The position numbers and the translations under genes were made by a program. The notes beneath the pieces were generated by a model. The model worked only from the letters and a program-made list of their open reading frames with translations. It did no database searches and was not told where the DNA came from. From the NCBI RefSeq assembly GCF_000308435.1, contig NZ_BAFR01000071.1, forward strand, positions 1 through 64,000: a stretch of DNA of 64,000 nucleotides, in the 5' to 3' direction. This document shows, piece by piece, positions 41,123-48,649 of the stretch. Position 1 is the first letter of the stretch; the number at the start of each line of letters is the position of its first letter. This DNA comes from Nocardia araoensis NBRC 100135 (lineage in GTDB: Bacteria > Actinomycetota > Actinomycetes > Mycobacteriales > Mycobacteriaceae).

Positions 41123-43867
41123 GTGAGTTCACCCACGACCGCTCCGCGTCCTGCCCCCGCGTCCGGCTCCGGCGATCCCGGCTCGGGAGACCGGCCGACG
41201 TTGCTGTTGCTGGACGGGCATTCGATCGCCTACCGCGCGTTCTTCGCGCTACCGGCGGAGAATTTCAAGACGGTCACCGGGCAGACCACCAACGCGGTCT
41301 ACGGCTTCACCGCGATGCTGATCAACCTGCTGCGCGACGAGAAGCCGACGCATGTGGCCGCGGCGTTCGACGTGTCGCGCCAGACCTTCCGCGCCGAGGC
41401 GTACCCGGAGTACAAGGCCAATCGCACCACCACGCCGGACGAGTTCCGCGGCCAGGTGGAACTGACCAAGGACGTGCTGGGCGCGCTGGGCATTCCGGTG
41501 ATGGCGATCGAGGGCTTCGAGGCCGACGACATCATCGCCACGCTCACCACGCAGGCGACGGCCGCGGGTTTCCGCGTGCTCATCGTCACCGGCGACCGGG
41601 ACTCCATCCAGTTGGTGAACGAGAACGTCACCGTGCTGTACCCGCGCAAGGGCGTGTCGGACCTGACCAGGTTCACCCCCGAAGAGGTGATGGCCAAGTA
41701 CGGCCTCACGCCCGGCCAGTACCCCGACTACGCGGCGCTGCGCGGTGACCCGAGCGATAACCTGCCCGGCATCCCCGGCGTGGGGGAGAAGACCGCGGCC
41801 AAATGGATCCGCGAATACGGCGACCTGAACACCCTGGTCGAGAAGGTCGACCAGGTGAAGGGCAAGGTGGGCGACGCGCTGCGGGCCAATCTGAGCAGCG
41901 TGGTGCTCAACCGGCAGCTCACCGAGCTGATGCGGGAGGTGCCGCTGCCGTACACCCCCGACCAGTTGGCACAGGGGCCGTGGGATCGCGAGAAGATCCA
42001 TCAGCTGTTCGACGATCTGGAGTTCCGCGTGCTGCGCGACCGGCTGTTCGAGACGCTGGCTCCGCCGGAGCCGGAGGCGGAGGCCGGTTTCGAGATCAGC
42101 GGCGGCGCGCTGGAGATCGGCGCGGTCGCGGGCTGGCTCGCCGAGCACGCCGAAGCCGGTGTGCGCCATGGCGTCTCGATCGTCGGCACGGGTGCTCCGG
42201 CCGGTGGCGACGTGCGCGCGATCGCCATCGCGGCGGGTGACGGGGAGAGCGGCTACATCGATGTCACGGTGCTCACGCCCGAGGACGAGGCGGCGCTGGG
42301 CGCCTGGCTGGCCGACCCGGCCGTGCCGAAGGCCCTGCACGAGGCCAAGGCCGCCCTGCACGCCTTGCGCGGCCGCGGCTGGACCCTCGGCGGGCTGACC
42401 AGCGACACCGCCCTGGCGGCATATCTGGTGCGTCCCGGCCAGCGCACGTTCAACCTCGACGACCTGTCGTTGCGTTATCTGCACCGGGAGCTGCGCGCCG
42501 AGACCGGCGAGACCGCACAGCTGTCGCTGCTCGACGACGAGGACGCCGTCGACGCCGAGCTGGCGCGGGCACAGATGCTGCGCGCGCGTGCCGTCGCCGA
42601 CCTGGCCGACGCGCTCGACGGGGAACTGGCCCAGATCGAGTCCACCCCGCTGCTGGCGGACATGGAGCTGCCGCTGCTGGGTGTGCTGTCCACCCTGGAG
42701 GAGGCCGGCATCGCGGTGGACACCGACCAGCTGGCCACGCTGCAGCGGCAGTTCGCCGATCGGGTAGCCGAAGCGGCCGAGGCGGCGTACGGCGTGATCG
42801 GCAAGCAGATCAACCTCGGCTCGCCCAAACAATTGCAGGTGGTGCTGTTCGACGAGCTGGACATGCCGAAGACCAAGCGCACCAAGACCGGCTACACCAC
42901 CGACGCGGACGCGCTGGAGTCGCTGTACGAGAAGACCCAGCACCCGTTCCTGGAGCACCTGCTCGCCCACCGCGACGCCACTCGACTGAAGGTCACCGTC
43001 GACGGCCTGCTCAAATGCGTCGCCGAGGACGGCCGCATCCACACCACGTTCAACCAGACGATCGCGGCCACCGGGCGGCTGTCCTCGACCGAGCCGAACC
43101 TGCAGAACATCCCGATCCGCACCGACACCGGCAGGCAGATCCGCGACACCTTCGTGGTCGGCTCCGGGTACCAGTCGCTGATGACCGCGGACTACAGCCA
43201 GATCGAGATGCGGATCATGGCGCACCTGTCCGGGGACGAGGGGCTGATCGAGGCGTTCAACTCCGGGGAAGACCTGCACAGCTTCGTGGCGTCGAAAGCA
43301 TTCGACATCCCGATCTCCGAGGTTTCCCCGGAACTGCGCCGCCGGATCAAGGCGATGTCCTACGGCTTGGCCTACGGGTTGAGTTCCTACGGTCTGTCCG
43401 CGCAGCTGAAGATCAGCACCACCGAGGCGAAGGAGCAGATGGAGGTCTACTTCGCCCGCTTCGGCGGCATCCGCGACTACCTGTACGAGGTGGTGGAGCA
43501 GGCGCGCAAGGTCGGCTACACCGAGACGCTGTTCGGTCGCCGCCGCTACCTGCCCGATCTGGACTCCAGCAACCGGCAGCGCCGGGAGGCCGCCGAACGG
43601 ATGGCGCTCAACGCCCCCATCCAGGGCACCGCGGCCGACATCATCAAGGTGGCGATGATCAACGTGCACCGCGCGATGCGGGAGGCGGGCTTGCGCTCCA
43701 GGATGCTGTTGCAGATCCATGACGAACTGCTGTTCGAGGTCGCCGACGGGGAGCGGGAGACGCTCGAGGCGCTGGCGCGCGAGCGGATGTCCTCGGCGAT
43801 CGCCCTCTCGGTGCCGCTGGAGGTGTCGGTCGGCGTCGGCCGCAGCTGGGACTCCGCCGCGCACTGA
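41123..43867 (+). CDS. polA: DNA polymerase I
   Basis: A 914-aa family A polymerase for gap filling and Okazaki-fragment processing. The 5'-nuclease domain (about 25-310) has LLLLDGHSIAYRAFFAL and ADDIIATLT. The middle 3'-exonuclease-like domain (about 330-530) lacks the usual acidic catalytic residues, as in mycobacterial PolA. The polymerase domain has TADYSQIEMRIMAHLSGD, RRRIKAMSYGLAYGLSSYG and LQIHDELLFE. GTG 41123 is leaderless-type. Confidence 0.97.
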   Translation: MSSPTTAPRPAPASGSGDPGSGDRPTLLLLDGHSIAYRAFFALPAENFKTVTGQTTNAVYGFTAMLINLLRDEKPTHVAAAFDVSRQTFRAEAYPEYKANRTTTPDEFRGQVELTKDVLGALGIPVMAIEGFEADDIIATLTTQATAAGFRVLIVTGDRDSIQLVNENVTVLYPRKGVSDLTRFTPEEVMAKYGLTPGQYPDYAALRGDPSDNLPGIPGVGEKTAAKWIREYGDLNTLVEKVDQVKGKVGDALRANLSSVVLNRQLTELMREVPLPYTPDQLAQGPWDREKIHQLFDDLEFRVLRDRLFETLAPPEPEAEAGFEISGGALEIGAVAGWLAEHAEAGVRHGVSIVGTGAPAGGDVRAIAIAAGDGESGYIDVTVLTPEDEAALGAWLADPAVPKALHEAKAALHALRGRGWTLGGLTSDTALAAYLVRPGQRTFNLDDLSLRYLHRELRAETGETAQLSLLDDEDAVDAELARAQMLRARAVADLADALDGELAQIESTPLLADMELPLLGVLSTLEEAGIAVDTDQLATLQRQFADRVAEAAEAAYGVIGKQINLGSPKQLQVVLFDELDMPKTKRTKTGYTTDADALESLYEKTQHPFLEHLLAHRDATRLKVTVDGLLKCVAEDGRIHTTFNQTIAATGRLSSTEPNLQNIPIRTDTGRQIRDTFVVGSGYQSLMTADYSQIEMRIMAHLSGDEGLIEAFNSGEDLHSFVASKAFDIPISEVSPELRRRIKAMSYGLAYGLSSYGLSAQLKISTTEAKEQMEVYFARFGGIRDYLYEVVEQARKVGYTETLFGRRRYLPDLDSSNRQRREAAERMALNAPIQGTAADIIKVAMINVHRAMREAGLRSRMLLQIHDELLFEVADGERETLEALARERMSSAIALSVPLEVSVGVGRSWDSAAH

Positions 43868-43891
43868 CCGGCGCGGATACACTGCACCGAC

Positions 43892-43921
43892 ATGCCGGGC
43901 CCCACCGCACGGGCCCGGCAT
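43892..43921 (+). terminator. Hairpin after polA
   Basis: Perfect 11-bp stem: ATGCCGGGCCC at 43892-43902 and its complement at 43911-43921, loop 8 nt. It begins 25 nt after the polA stop. No U-tract. Confidence 0.6.
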
Positions 43922-44065
43922 CCCGCAGCCGGCGAGCTATCATCGGGCCACCGGCGCAAGTAAACGAATCACGGTGAACGGGACCCATGTCCCACGCCGC
44001 GCGGGTACCTACCGTGGGGCTGGTCATACATAGGGATTCACGCATACCGAGCGTAGGGATGGCCC

Positions 44066-44560
44066 ATGACTGTCACCGATGAGTACTTGGAGAACAACGC
44101 GGCGTACGCGAGCACCTTCCAAGGCCCGCTGCCGCTGCCGCCCGCCAAGGGCGTGGCCGTCGTCGCGTGCATGGACGCGCGGCTCAATGTCTACGGCGCG
44201 CTCGGCCTCGCCGAGGGCGAAGCGCACGTCATCCGCAACGCGGGCGGCGTCGTCACGGCCGACGAGACCCGCTCGCTGGCCATCAGCCAGCGGCTGCTCG
44301 GGACCAGGGAGATCATCCTGATCCACCACACCGACTGCGGCATGCTCACCTTCACTGACGACGATTTCAAGGCGAGCATCCAGGAGGAGACCGGCATCAA
44401 GCCCGAGTGGGCGGCGGAGGCCTTCTCGGACCTCGAAACCGATGTGCGCCAATCGATCGCGCGCATCGTTGCCAGCCCGTTCGTGCCGCACAAGAACTCG
44501 ATCCGCGGCTTCGTCTTCGATGTCGCCACCGGCAAGCTGAACGAGGTGCTCCCTCAGTAG
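44066..44560 (+). CDS. Beta-carbonic anhydrase
   Basis: A 164-aa zinc enzyme interconverting CO2 and bicarbonate. Zinc ligands are Cys35 in VACMDARLN, His88 and Cys91 in HHTDCGML; Asp37-Arg39 form the catalytic dyad. It resembles the short Rv1284-type enzymes. ATG 44066. It stands alone downstream of polA and is followed by a terminator hairpin. Confidence 0.95.
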   Translation: MTVTDEYLENNAAYASTFQGPLPLPPAKGVAVVACMDARLNVYGALGLAEGEAHVIRNAGGVVTADETRSLAISQRLLGTREIILIHHTDCGMLTFTDDDFKASIQEETGIKPEWAAEAFSDLETDVRQSIARIVASPFVPHKNSIRGFVFDVATGKLNEVLPQ

Positions 44561-44584
44561 GGACGAATTTCACACCGCCGCAGG

Positions 44585-44612
44585 GAGATCCGGGTGCCAG
44601 CGCCCGGATCTC
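44585..44612. terminator. Hairpin between convergent carbonic anhydrase and DUF6191 genes
   Basis: 10-bp perfect stem GAGATCCGGG (44585-44594) / CCCGGATCTC (44603-44612), loop 8 nt. It lies between convergent stops. Confidence 0.6.
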
Positions 44613-44630
44613 TGTGCGTTGCGGGGTATT

Positions 44631-44945
44631 TCACGAGGGCGGACGCGCGATCAGGCGCGCCGAGCCGGCGCCGAGGTCGACCTCGTCACGCGGCGGCGCG
44701 CCGTCGGAGGCGTCCTCGCGGTGCATCAGCGTCGTGAGCCGCTGCTCGAACTCGTGCTGTTTGCTGCCCTGGAAAACCGCCGTGACCTCTTCGAACCCCG
44801 CCGCCGCCACCGGGCGCCCCGACCGTGTGCGGGTCCAGGGCAGCGCGCGGCTGCCGGTGAACTTGTTCCAGGCGACTTCGGCGAAGGCGAACAGGATGAG
44901 CAGGACGGCCAGACCCGGGATGGTCATCGCCACGAGGAGACCCAT
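44631..44945 (-). CDS. DUF6191 small membrane protein
   Basis: A 104-aa protein with one N-terminal helix (MGLLVAMTIPGLAVLLILFA) and a basic cytosolic part with SGRPVAAAGFEEVTAVFQGS and APPRDEVDLGAG, the DUF6191 pattern. ATG 44945 is chosen because the family starts at this helix; GGTGA precedes it. It is divergent from the leader region of the LeuA-domain gene. Function unknown. Confidence 0.78.
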   Translation of the reverse strand: MGLLVAMTIPGLAVLLILFAFAEVAWNKFTGSRALPWTRTRSGRPVAAAGFEEVTAVFQGSKQHEFEQRLTTLMHREDASDGAPPRDEVDLGAGSARLIARPPS

Positions 44946-45032
44946 GTCACCGAAGCTACCCTTCCCGCTGCCACACGGTCCTGAACTGCGCGGATGGTAC
45001 TCGCCAGTAGACAAATCGGGCATCGAATGTGG

Positions 45033-45061
45033 TTGCCATCGCGACGCGATGTCCCTATCCT
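45033..45061 (+). promoter_or_regulatory. Predicted sigma-A promoter for leader ORF and LeuA-domain gene
   Basis: TTGCCA at 45033-45038 and TATCCT at 45056-45061 are separated by 17 bp, the best -35/-10 pair noticed here. A GTG lies 8 nt after the -10. The transcript would carry a ~300-nt leader before the gene at 45372. Confidence 0.55.
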
Positions 45062-45068
45062 CGATGCC

Positions 45069-45275
45069 GTGCCGAATCCCGCCGACCGCCGCAGCGCAGC
45101 GCTCCATGTCGCAGACCGCGACAGCGCTCTGCTTTCGGCGTCGCTCATCGGGCCCTCCGTGGCTACGCAGGCTACCGCCTCCGCGCCCGAGGTTCGCGCC
45201 GAGCTACTTCCGCTCACCGCGATGGTGGCGTCGCTTCCCCGAGTCCTCGTAGTAGCCCGCCGTAGCGGGGTCTGA
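45069..45275 (+). CDS. Possible leader ORF (attenuator peptide) upstream of LeuA-domain gene
   Basis: A 68-codon frame from GTG 45069 at leaderless spacing from a good promoter; an inner ATG at 45222 would give a 17-aa peptide, MVASLPRVLVVARRSGV. The Leu/Val-rich end followed by ARR recalls the leader peptides of actinobacterial ilv/leu genes, for example the C. glutamicum ilvB leader. Just after it, GTAGCG (45262-45267) can pair with CGCTGC (45292-45297) plus a GGG/CCC extension. No good ribosome site precedes 45222. Attenuation is inference. Confidence 0.4.
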   Translation: MPNPADRRSAALHVADRDSALLSASLIGPSVATQATASAPEVRAELLPLTAMVASLPRVLVVARRSGV

Positions 45276-45371
45276 TTCGGGCCGGCCCCCTCGCTGCGGG
45301 CATTTCCACTTGTTAGTGCTGGTCCCCTCTGTCAACTGAGCCACGACATTCTCCGGGAAGACCTACTTTCA

Positions 45372-45809
45372 ATGACCATCCTGACGCTTGATACAGACAT
45401 GTTCCACGCCGCGGCTCCCAAGGGCCTACGCGCCGAAACCGCCGGGCTGACCTCGGCGGAGTTCCACAGCCGGTACTGCGCGCTCGGCGGCCCCATTCGC
45501 CTCGGCGAGTGGTCGCCCGCGGGCAGCCGTACCGCGGAGTTCACCGCCACGCTGGAGTTCGCCGGACATCTGCGGACCGTCGTCGCCACCGGCAGCCCCG
45601 TCGCGGCGATGACCTCGGCCCTCTACGAGGAGGGCTACCCCGTCGAGATCCTGCAATTCCATCAGCGGCGCACCGCCGACGGCACCGCCACCTTCGTGCA
45701 GTGCGAATGCAACGGCAGGCGCGGCTGGGGCGCGGCCATCGCGGACGACGGCGCCGAGTCGACGGTCCGCGCCATGATCGCGGGCGTCAACCTGCTCGGC
45801 GCGTCCTGA
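45372..45809 (+). CDS. Free-standing LeuA allosteric (dimerisation) domain protein
   Basis: A 145-aa protein matching only the C-terminal regulatory domain of 2-isopropylmalate synthase: an early SAEFHSRYCALGGPIRLGEW, FVQCECNGRRGWGAAIADD and a last VRAMIAGVNLL. The catalytic TIM barrel is absent and no leuA lies nearby. In LeuA this domain binds leucine. The protein could be a leucine sensor or a trans-acting LeuA regulator, or a relic. A Leu/Val-rich leader ORF lies upstream. Confidence 0.75.
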   Translation: MTILTLDTDMFHAAAPKGLRAETAGLTSAEFHSRYCALGGPIRLGEWSPAGSRTAEFTATLEFAGHLRTVVATGSPVAAMTSALYEEGYPVEILQFHQRRTADGTATFVQCECNGRRGWGAAIADDGAESTVRAMIAGVNLLGAS

Positions 45810-45819
45810 CGGCTTCCGG

Positions 45820-45848
45820 CCTCGGGGCGGCGGTATGCCACCCCGAGG
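45820..45848 (+). terminator. Hairpin after LeuA-domain gene
   Basis: CCTCGGGG at 45820-45827 pairs with CCCCGAGG at 45841-45848, loop 13 nt, 10 nt after the stop. A second G/C-rich inverted repeat follows up to about 45915. Confidence 0.5.
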
Positions 45849-45927
45849 CCAGGCCCGGAACGCACGACAGGCCCGGACGCGGACTGCCGCATTCGCGTGT
45901 CCGTATCCGGGCCCGAGCGAATTCTTA

Positions 45928-45952
45928 GTGGCGCAGTGCCTCACCGCGCCAC
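45928..45952 (-). terminator. Hairpin after trxA
   Basis: GTGGCGC (45928-45934) / GCGCCAC (45946-45952), 7-bp stem, 11-nt loop, 5 nt past the trxA stop on the minus strand. Short and without U-tract. Confidence 0.45.
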
Positions 45953-45957
45953 GCGAG

Positions 45958-46329
45958 TTACTTTCCGGCCTGCTGCTGCTCGGCGAGCTGCTTGCGAACC
46001 TCGTCCATGTCCAGCGCCTTGACCTGGGTCACCAGATCTTCGAGCGCCGCGGGCGGCAGCGCGCCGGGCTGCGCGAACACCAACACGCCCTCCCGGAAGG
46101 CCATGATGGTCGGGATGGAGCGGATGTTGGCAGCCGCTGCGAGGCCCTGCTCGGATTCGGTGTCGACCTTCCCGTGCACCACGTCGGGGTGCTTGTCGGA
46201 GGAGGCCTCGAAAGTGGGTGCGAAACTCTTGCACGGGCCGCACCAATCGGCCCAGAAATCGACGAGTACCACGTCGTTTCCGGTGACTACCTCATCGAAA
46301 TTGTGCTGGGTCAGCGTCTGGGTGGCCAT
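45958..46329 (-). CDS. trxA: Thioredoxin
   Basis: A 123-aa cytosolic disulfide reductase. Active site WCGPC with Cys30 and Cys33; cis-Pro in RSIPTIMAF. The C-terminus has ~15 extra helical residues (MDEVRKQLAEQQQAGK) beyond the standard fold. ATG 46329. It lies 47 bp downstream of the RNA ligase-like gene on the same strand. Confidence 0.95.
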   Translation of the reverse strand: MATQTLTQHNFDEVVTGNDVVLVDFWADWCGPCKSFAPTFEASSDKHPDVVHGKVDTESEQGLAAAANIRSIPTIMAFREGVLVFAQPGALPPAALEDLVTQVKALDMDEVRKQLAEQQQAGK

Positions 46330-46376
46330 GACGTCCTCTCGTTTCGGTGTGCTCGCTACAACGCGGGCTGCCTCGG

Positions 46377-46907
46377 TTATCTTCCACGGCGGACCCGGCC
46401 TACCGGCCACTCGCGCCGCTGATCCCCGTCCCATCGACGGATACCCACCACCGTGGCGGCGAAATCCCGGTCCCGCGCGATGGCGAGGATGGCCTCGCCG
46501 AGCTGGTGCGGGGGCACCCGCCTGGCGAGGGTGATGTGCGGGGTCCACGCGTCCGGATGCAGGTTGGCCGGGACGCCGGGGCAGGGGGAGATCGTGTGGA
46601 AGATCCGGCGGTGCAGCGCGAGCAGCGCCTCGGACGGGACGACCAGCCGGACCAGGATGGGACGGCGGGCGCCGAAGACCACCAGTCCACCGAGCCGGAC
46701 GGGGATCGGCGCGAAGGCTTGCTCGTCCAGCGCCTGCTCGATGCGCGGCCAGACCTGCCTGGCCACCCCGGCGGTGATGTGCGGACGGTTGGACTCGTCG
46801 GTGCGCGCGGCGAGGCTGGGCACGCCCGCATCCGCCAGCAGTTGCCACTGGCGGCGGATCTCCGTATCGGCGGCCTCGTCGAGGAGTAGTTCGACCGACT
46901 GCACCAT
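46377..46907 (-). CDS. 2'-5' RNA ligase / 2H phosphoesterase-family protein
   Basis: A 176-aa 2H-superfamily protein. The two catalytic HxT motifs are His43-Ile-Thr45 in RPHITAGV and His124-Ile-Thr126 in TPHITLARR, about 80 residues apart as expected. Such proteins cut or join 2'-5' phosphodiester bonds in RNA or cyclic phosphates. ATG 46907. Natural substrate unknown; probable operon with trxA. Confidence 0.88.
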   Translation of the reverse strand: MVQSVELLLDEAADTEIRRQWQLLADAGVPSLAARTDESNRPHITAGVARQVWPRIEQALDEQAFAPIPVRLGGLVVFGARRPILVRLVVPSEALLALHRRIFHTISPCPGVPANLHPDAWTPHITLARRVPPHQLGEAILAIARDRDFAATVVGIRRWDGDQRREWPVGRVRRGR

Positions 46908-46986
46908 GGTCCCCCGAAGGTAACCGCAACCGGCGTGTCCGCGGGCCGGTTCCGGCGGCCGGGCACGACGGCGGGAGGATGTTCCG

Positions 46987-48081
46987 GTGAACGACGCGAA
47001 TCGACCCCGGGCGCACCGGGCACTGCGGCTCGGCCTGATCGACGGCGACGGCATCGGCCCCGAGGTGGTGCGAGCCGCCAGGCAGGTCGTCGACGAGGCG
47101 CTGTCCGCGGCGGGCGCCGCCCCGGTCGAGTGGGTGCCGCTGGTGATGGGGCACCAGGCCATCGCCGAGTTCGGTACTCCGCTGCCCGAGCGGACGCTCG
47201 AGCAGCTGGCCGCCGTGGACGGGTGGATTCTCGGTCCGCACGACAACGCGTCCTATCCGGCCGAGCATCGCGTCGCGCCGGGCGGGGCCATACGCAAGCA
47301 TTTCGGCCTCTACGCCAACATCCGCCCCGCGCGGGCCTTCGCGGGCGTGCACGCGGCGGCGCCGGACATCGACCTCGTGATCGTCCGGGAGAACAGCGAA
47401 GGGTTCTATGCCGACCGCAACATGTACGCGGGGTCGGGGGAATTCCGCCCGACGCCGGACGTCGCGATGTCGGTCGGGCTGGTGACCCGGGCCGCCTGCG
47501 AGCGGATCGCGCATCAGGCGTTCCAGCTGGCCGCGACGCGACGCAAACGGGTGACGATCGTGCACAAGGCCAATGTCCTGCCGCTGACCATGGGGCTGTT
47601 CCGCGACGTCTGCCGTGCGGTCGGCCAGGAGTACCCGGGAGTGGAGATCGACGACGAACACGTCGACGCGGCGGCCGCGCACCTGGTGCGCGCCGCGTCC
47701 GACTACGACGTCCTGGTCACCGAGAACCTGTTCGGCGACATCCTCTCCGACCTGGCCGGGGAGTTGAGCGGATCGCTGGGGCTGGCCGCGTCGCTCAACT
47801 GCTCGGCCACCACGGCCATGGCCCAGGCGGTACACGGCGCGGCGCCCGCGCTGGCCGGGCACAACCGGGCGAACCCGGCGGCGCTGCAATTGTCGTCGGC
47901 GATGCTGTTGCGCTGGCTGGCGACCCGGGACGCCGAGGTGACCCTGGCCAGGGCGGGCGAGCGGATCGAACGGGCCGTCGCCGCGACCTTCGAGGCGGGC
48001 ATCGCCACCGCCGATCTCGGGGGACTGGCATCCACCAGCGAATTCACCGAGCAGGTGTGCGCGAGGGTGCACCGCAGGTAA
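46987..48081 (+). CDS. Isocitrate/isopropylmalate dehydrogenase-family protein
   Basis: A 364-aa decarboxylating dehydrogenase. GLIDGDGIGPEVV at the start, RENSEGFYADRN, VHKANVLPLTMGLF with the catalytic Lys, and VTENLFGDILSDLAGEL with metal-binding Asp. Closest in pattern to the LeuB/tartrate-dehydrogenase branch. GTG 46987. Its 3' end lies 66 bp from a broken lipid-kinase gene on the other strand, so it may have arrived or been left by a rearrangement there. Substrate uncertain. Confidence 0.85.
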   Translation: MNDANRPRAHRALRLGLIDGDGIGPEVVRAARQVVDEALSAAGAAPVEWVPLVMGHQAIAEFGTPLPERTLEQLAAVDGWILGPHDNASYPAEHRVAPGGAIRKHFGLYANIRPARAFAGVHAAAPDIDLVIVRENSEGFYADRNMYAGSGEFRPTPDVAMSVGLVTRAACERIAHQAFQLAATRRKRVTIVHKANVLPLTMGLFRDVCRAVGQEYPGVEIDDEHVDAAAAHLVRAASDYDVLVTENLFGDILSDLAGELSGSLGLAASLNCSATTAMAQAVHGAAPALAGHNRANPAALQLSSAMLLRWLATRDAEVTLARAGERIERAVAATFEAGIATADLGGLASTSEFTEQVCARVHRR

Positions 48082-48146
48082 TCGCTACGCCCGCGGACCC
48101 TCCGACGGCGACTCCGGTGCCGGTCGTGCCCGCACTGCGGAACGGC

Positions 48147-48461
48147 CAGCAGCGCCACTTCGGCGCCGAGTTCCCTGGCCCTGCGTGGCAGATCGAACTC
48201 GAGCACCTTGCCGCCGCCGGAGCGGGGGTTCATCACCAGGAACGGGTGTTGTGCCGGGGCGGCGGGGAACTCGGGCAGGCGCGACTGCCCACCGTCGTTC
48301 CGCAATGCCCGCCGCGCGCACGCCACGGCCGCCGCGGCCAGCGCGCCGGAGACCAGCACCACCCACAGTTGCCGCTCCCGGACGAACAGAAGCACCACCA
48401 CGATCGGCGACGAGATCGCCAGGGCCGCCGAAACGACCCGCAGCACACCACGGTTGATCAA
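48147..48461 (-). pseudogene. Truncated diacylglycerol/lipid kinase, 3' fragment
   Basis: From about codon TTG 48461 the frame encodes two helices (VVSAALAISSPIVVVLLFV and VVLVSGALAAAAVACA), then the nucleotide-binding start of the DAGK family, PFLVMNPRSGGGKVLEFDLP, and ARELGAEVALL. Similarity stops near 48147; the GGDGT-type motif and ~250 following residues are missing. The frame then runs on, meaninglessly, antisense to the dehydrogenase gene. It is joined out of frame to the upstream piece at 48458-48649. Confidence 0.75.
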
Positions 48462-48649
48462 AACCAGTAGGTCCCCGCGACGCTCACCGCGACACCGCCC
48501 GCCCCGGCGATCAGCAGAGTGAGCAGACCGAGCACCCCCGCCACCGCGAGCGGCAGCACGGCCGCGGCGATCGCGGCGGCGAATGCCGCCCTGGCCCACC
48601 ACTGCCGAGCGATCGGGGGCAGCGCCGAGCCCGCCTCGGCTTCCGGCAT
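48458..48649 (-). CDS. Small membrane protein, probably the split N-terminus of the lipid kinase
   Basis: A 63-aa product with two helices, ending GGVAVSVAGTYWF. In intact actinobacterial lipid kinases a similar four-helix N-terminus is continuous (…YWxLxxRGVLR…). Here the frame stops at TGA inside a T-run (AAAA at 48460-48463 on the plus strand). One extra T would read Trp-Phe-Leu-Ile-Asn-Arg straight into the fragment downstream. The ATG overlaps the previous stop (ATGA). A TTGA overlap could also allow re-initiation. Confidence 0.6.
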   Translation of the reverse strand: MPEAEAGSALPPIARQWWARAAFAAAIAAAVLPLAVAGVLGLLTLLIAGAGGVAVSVAGTYWF

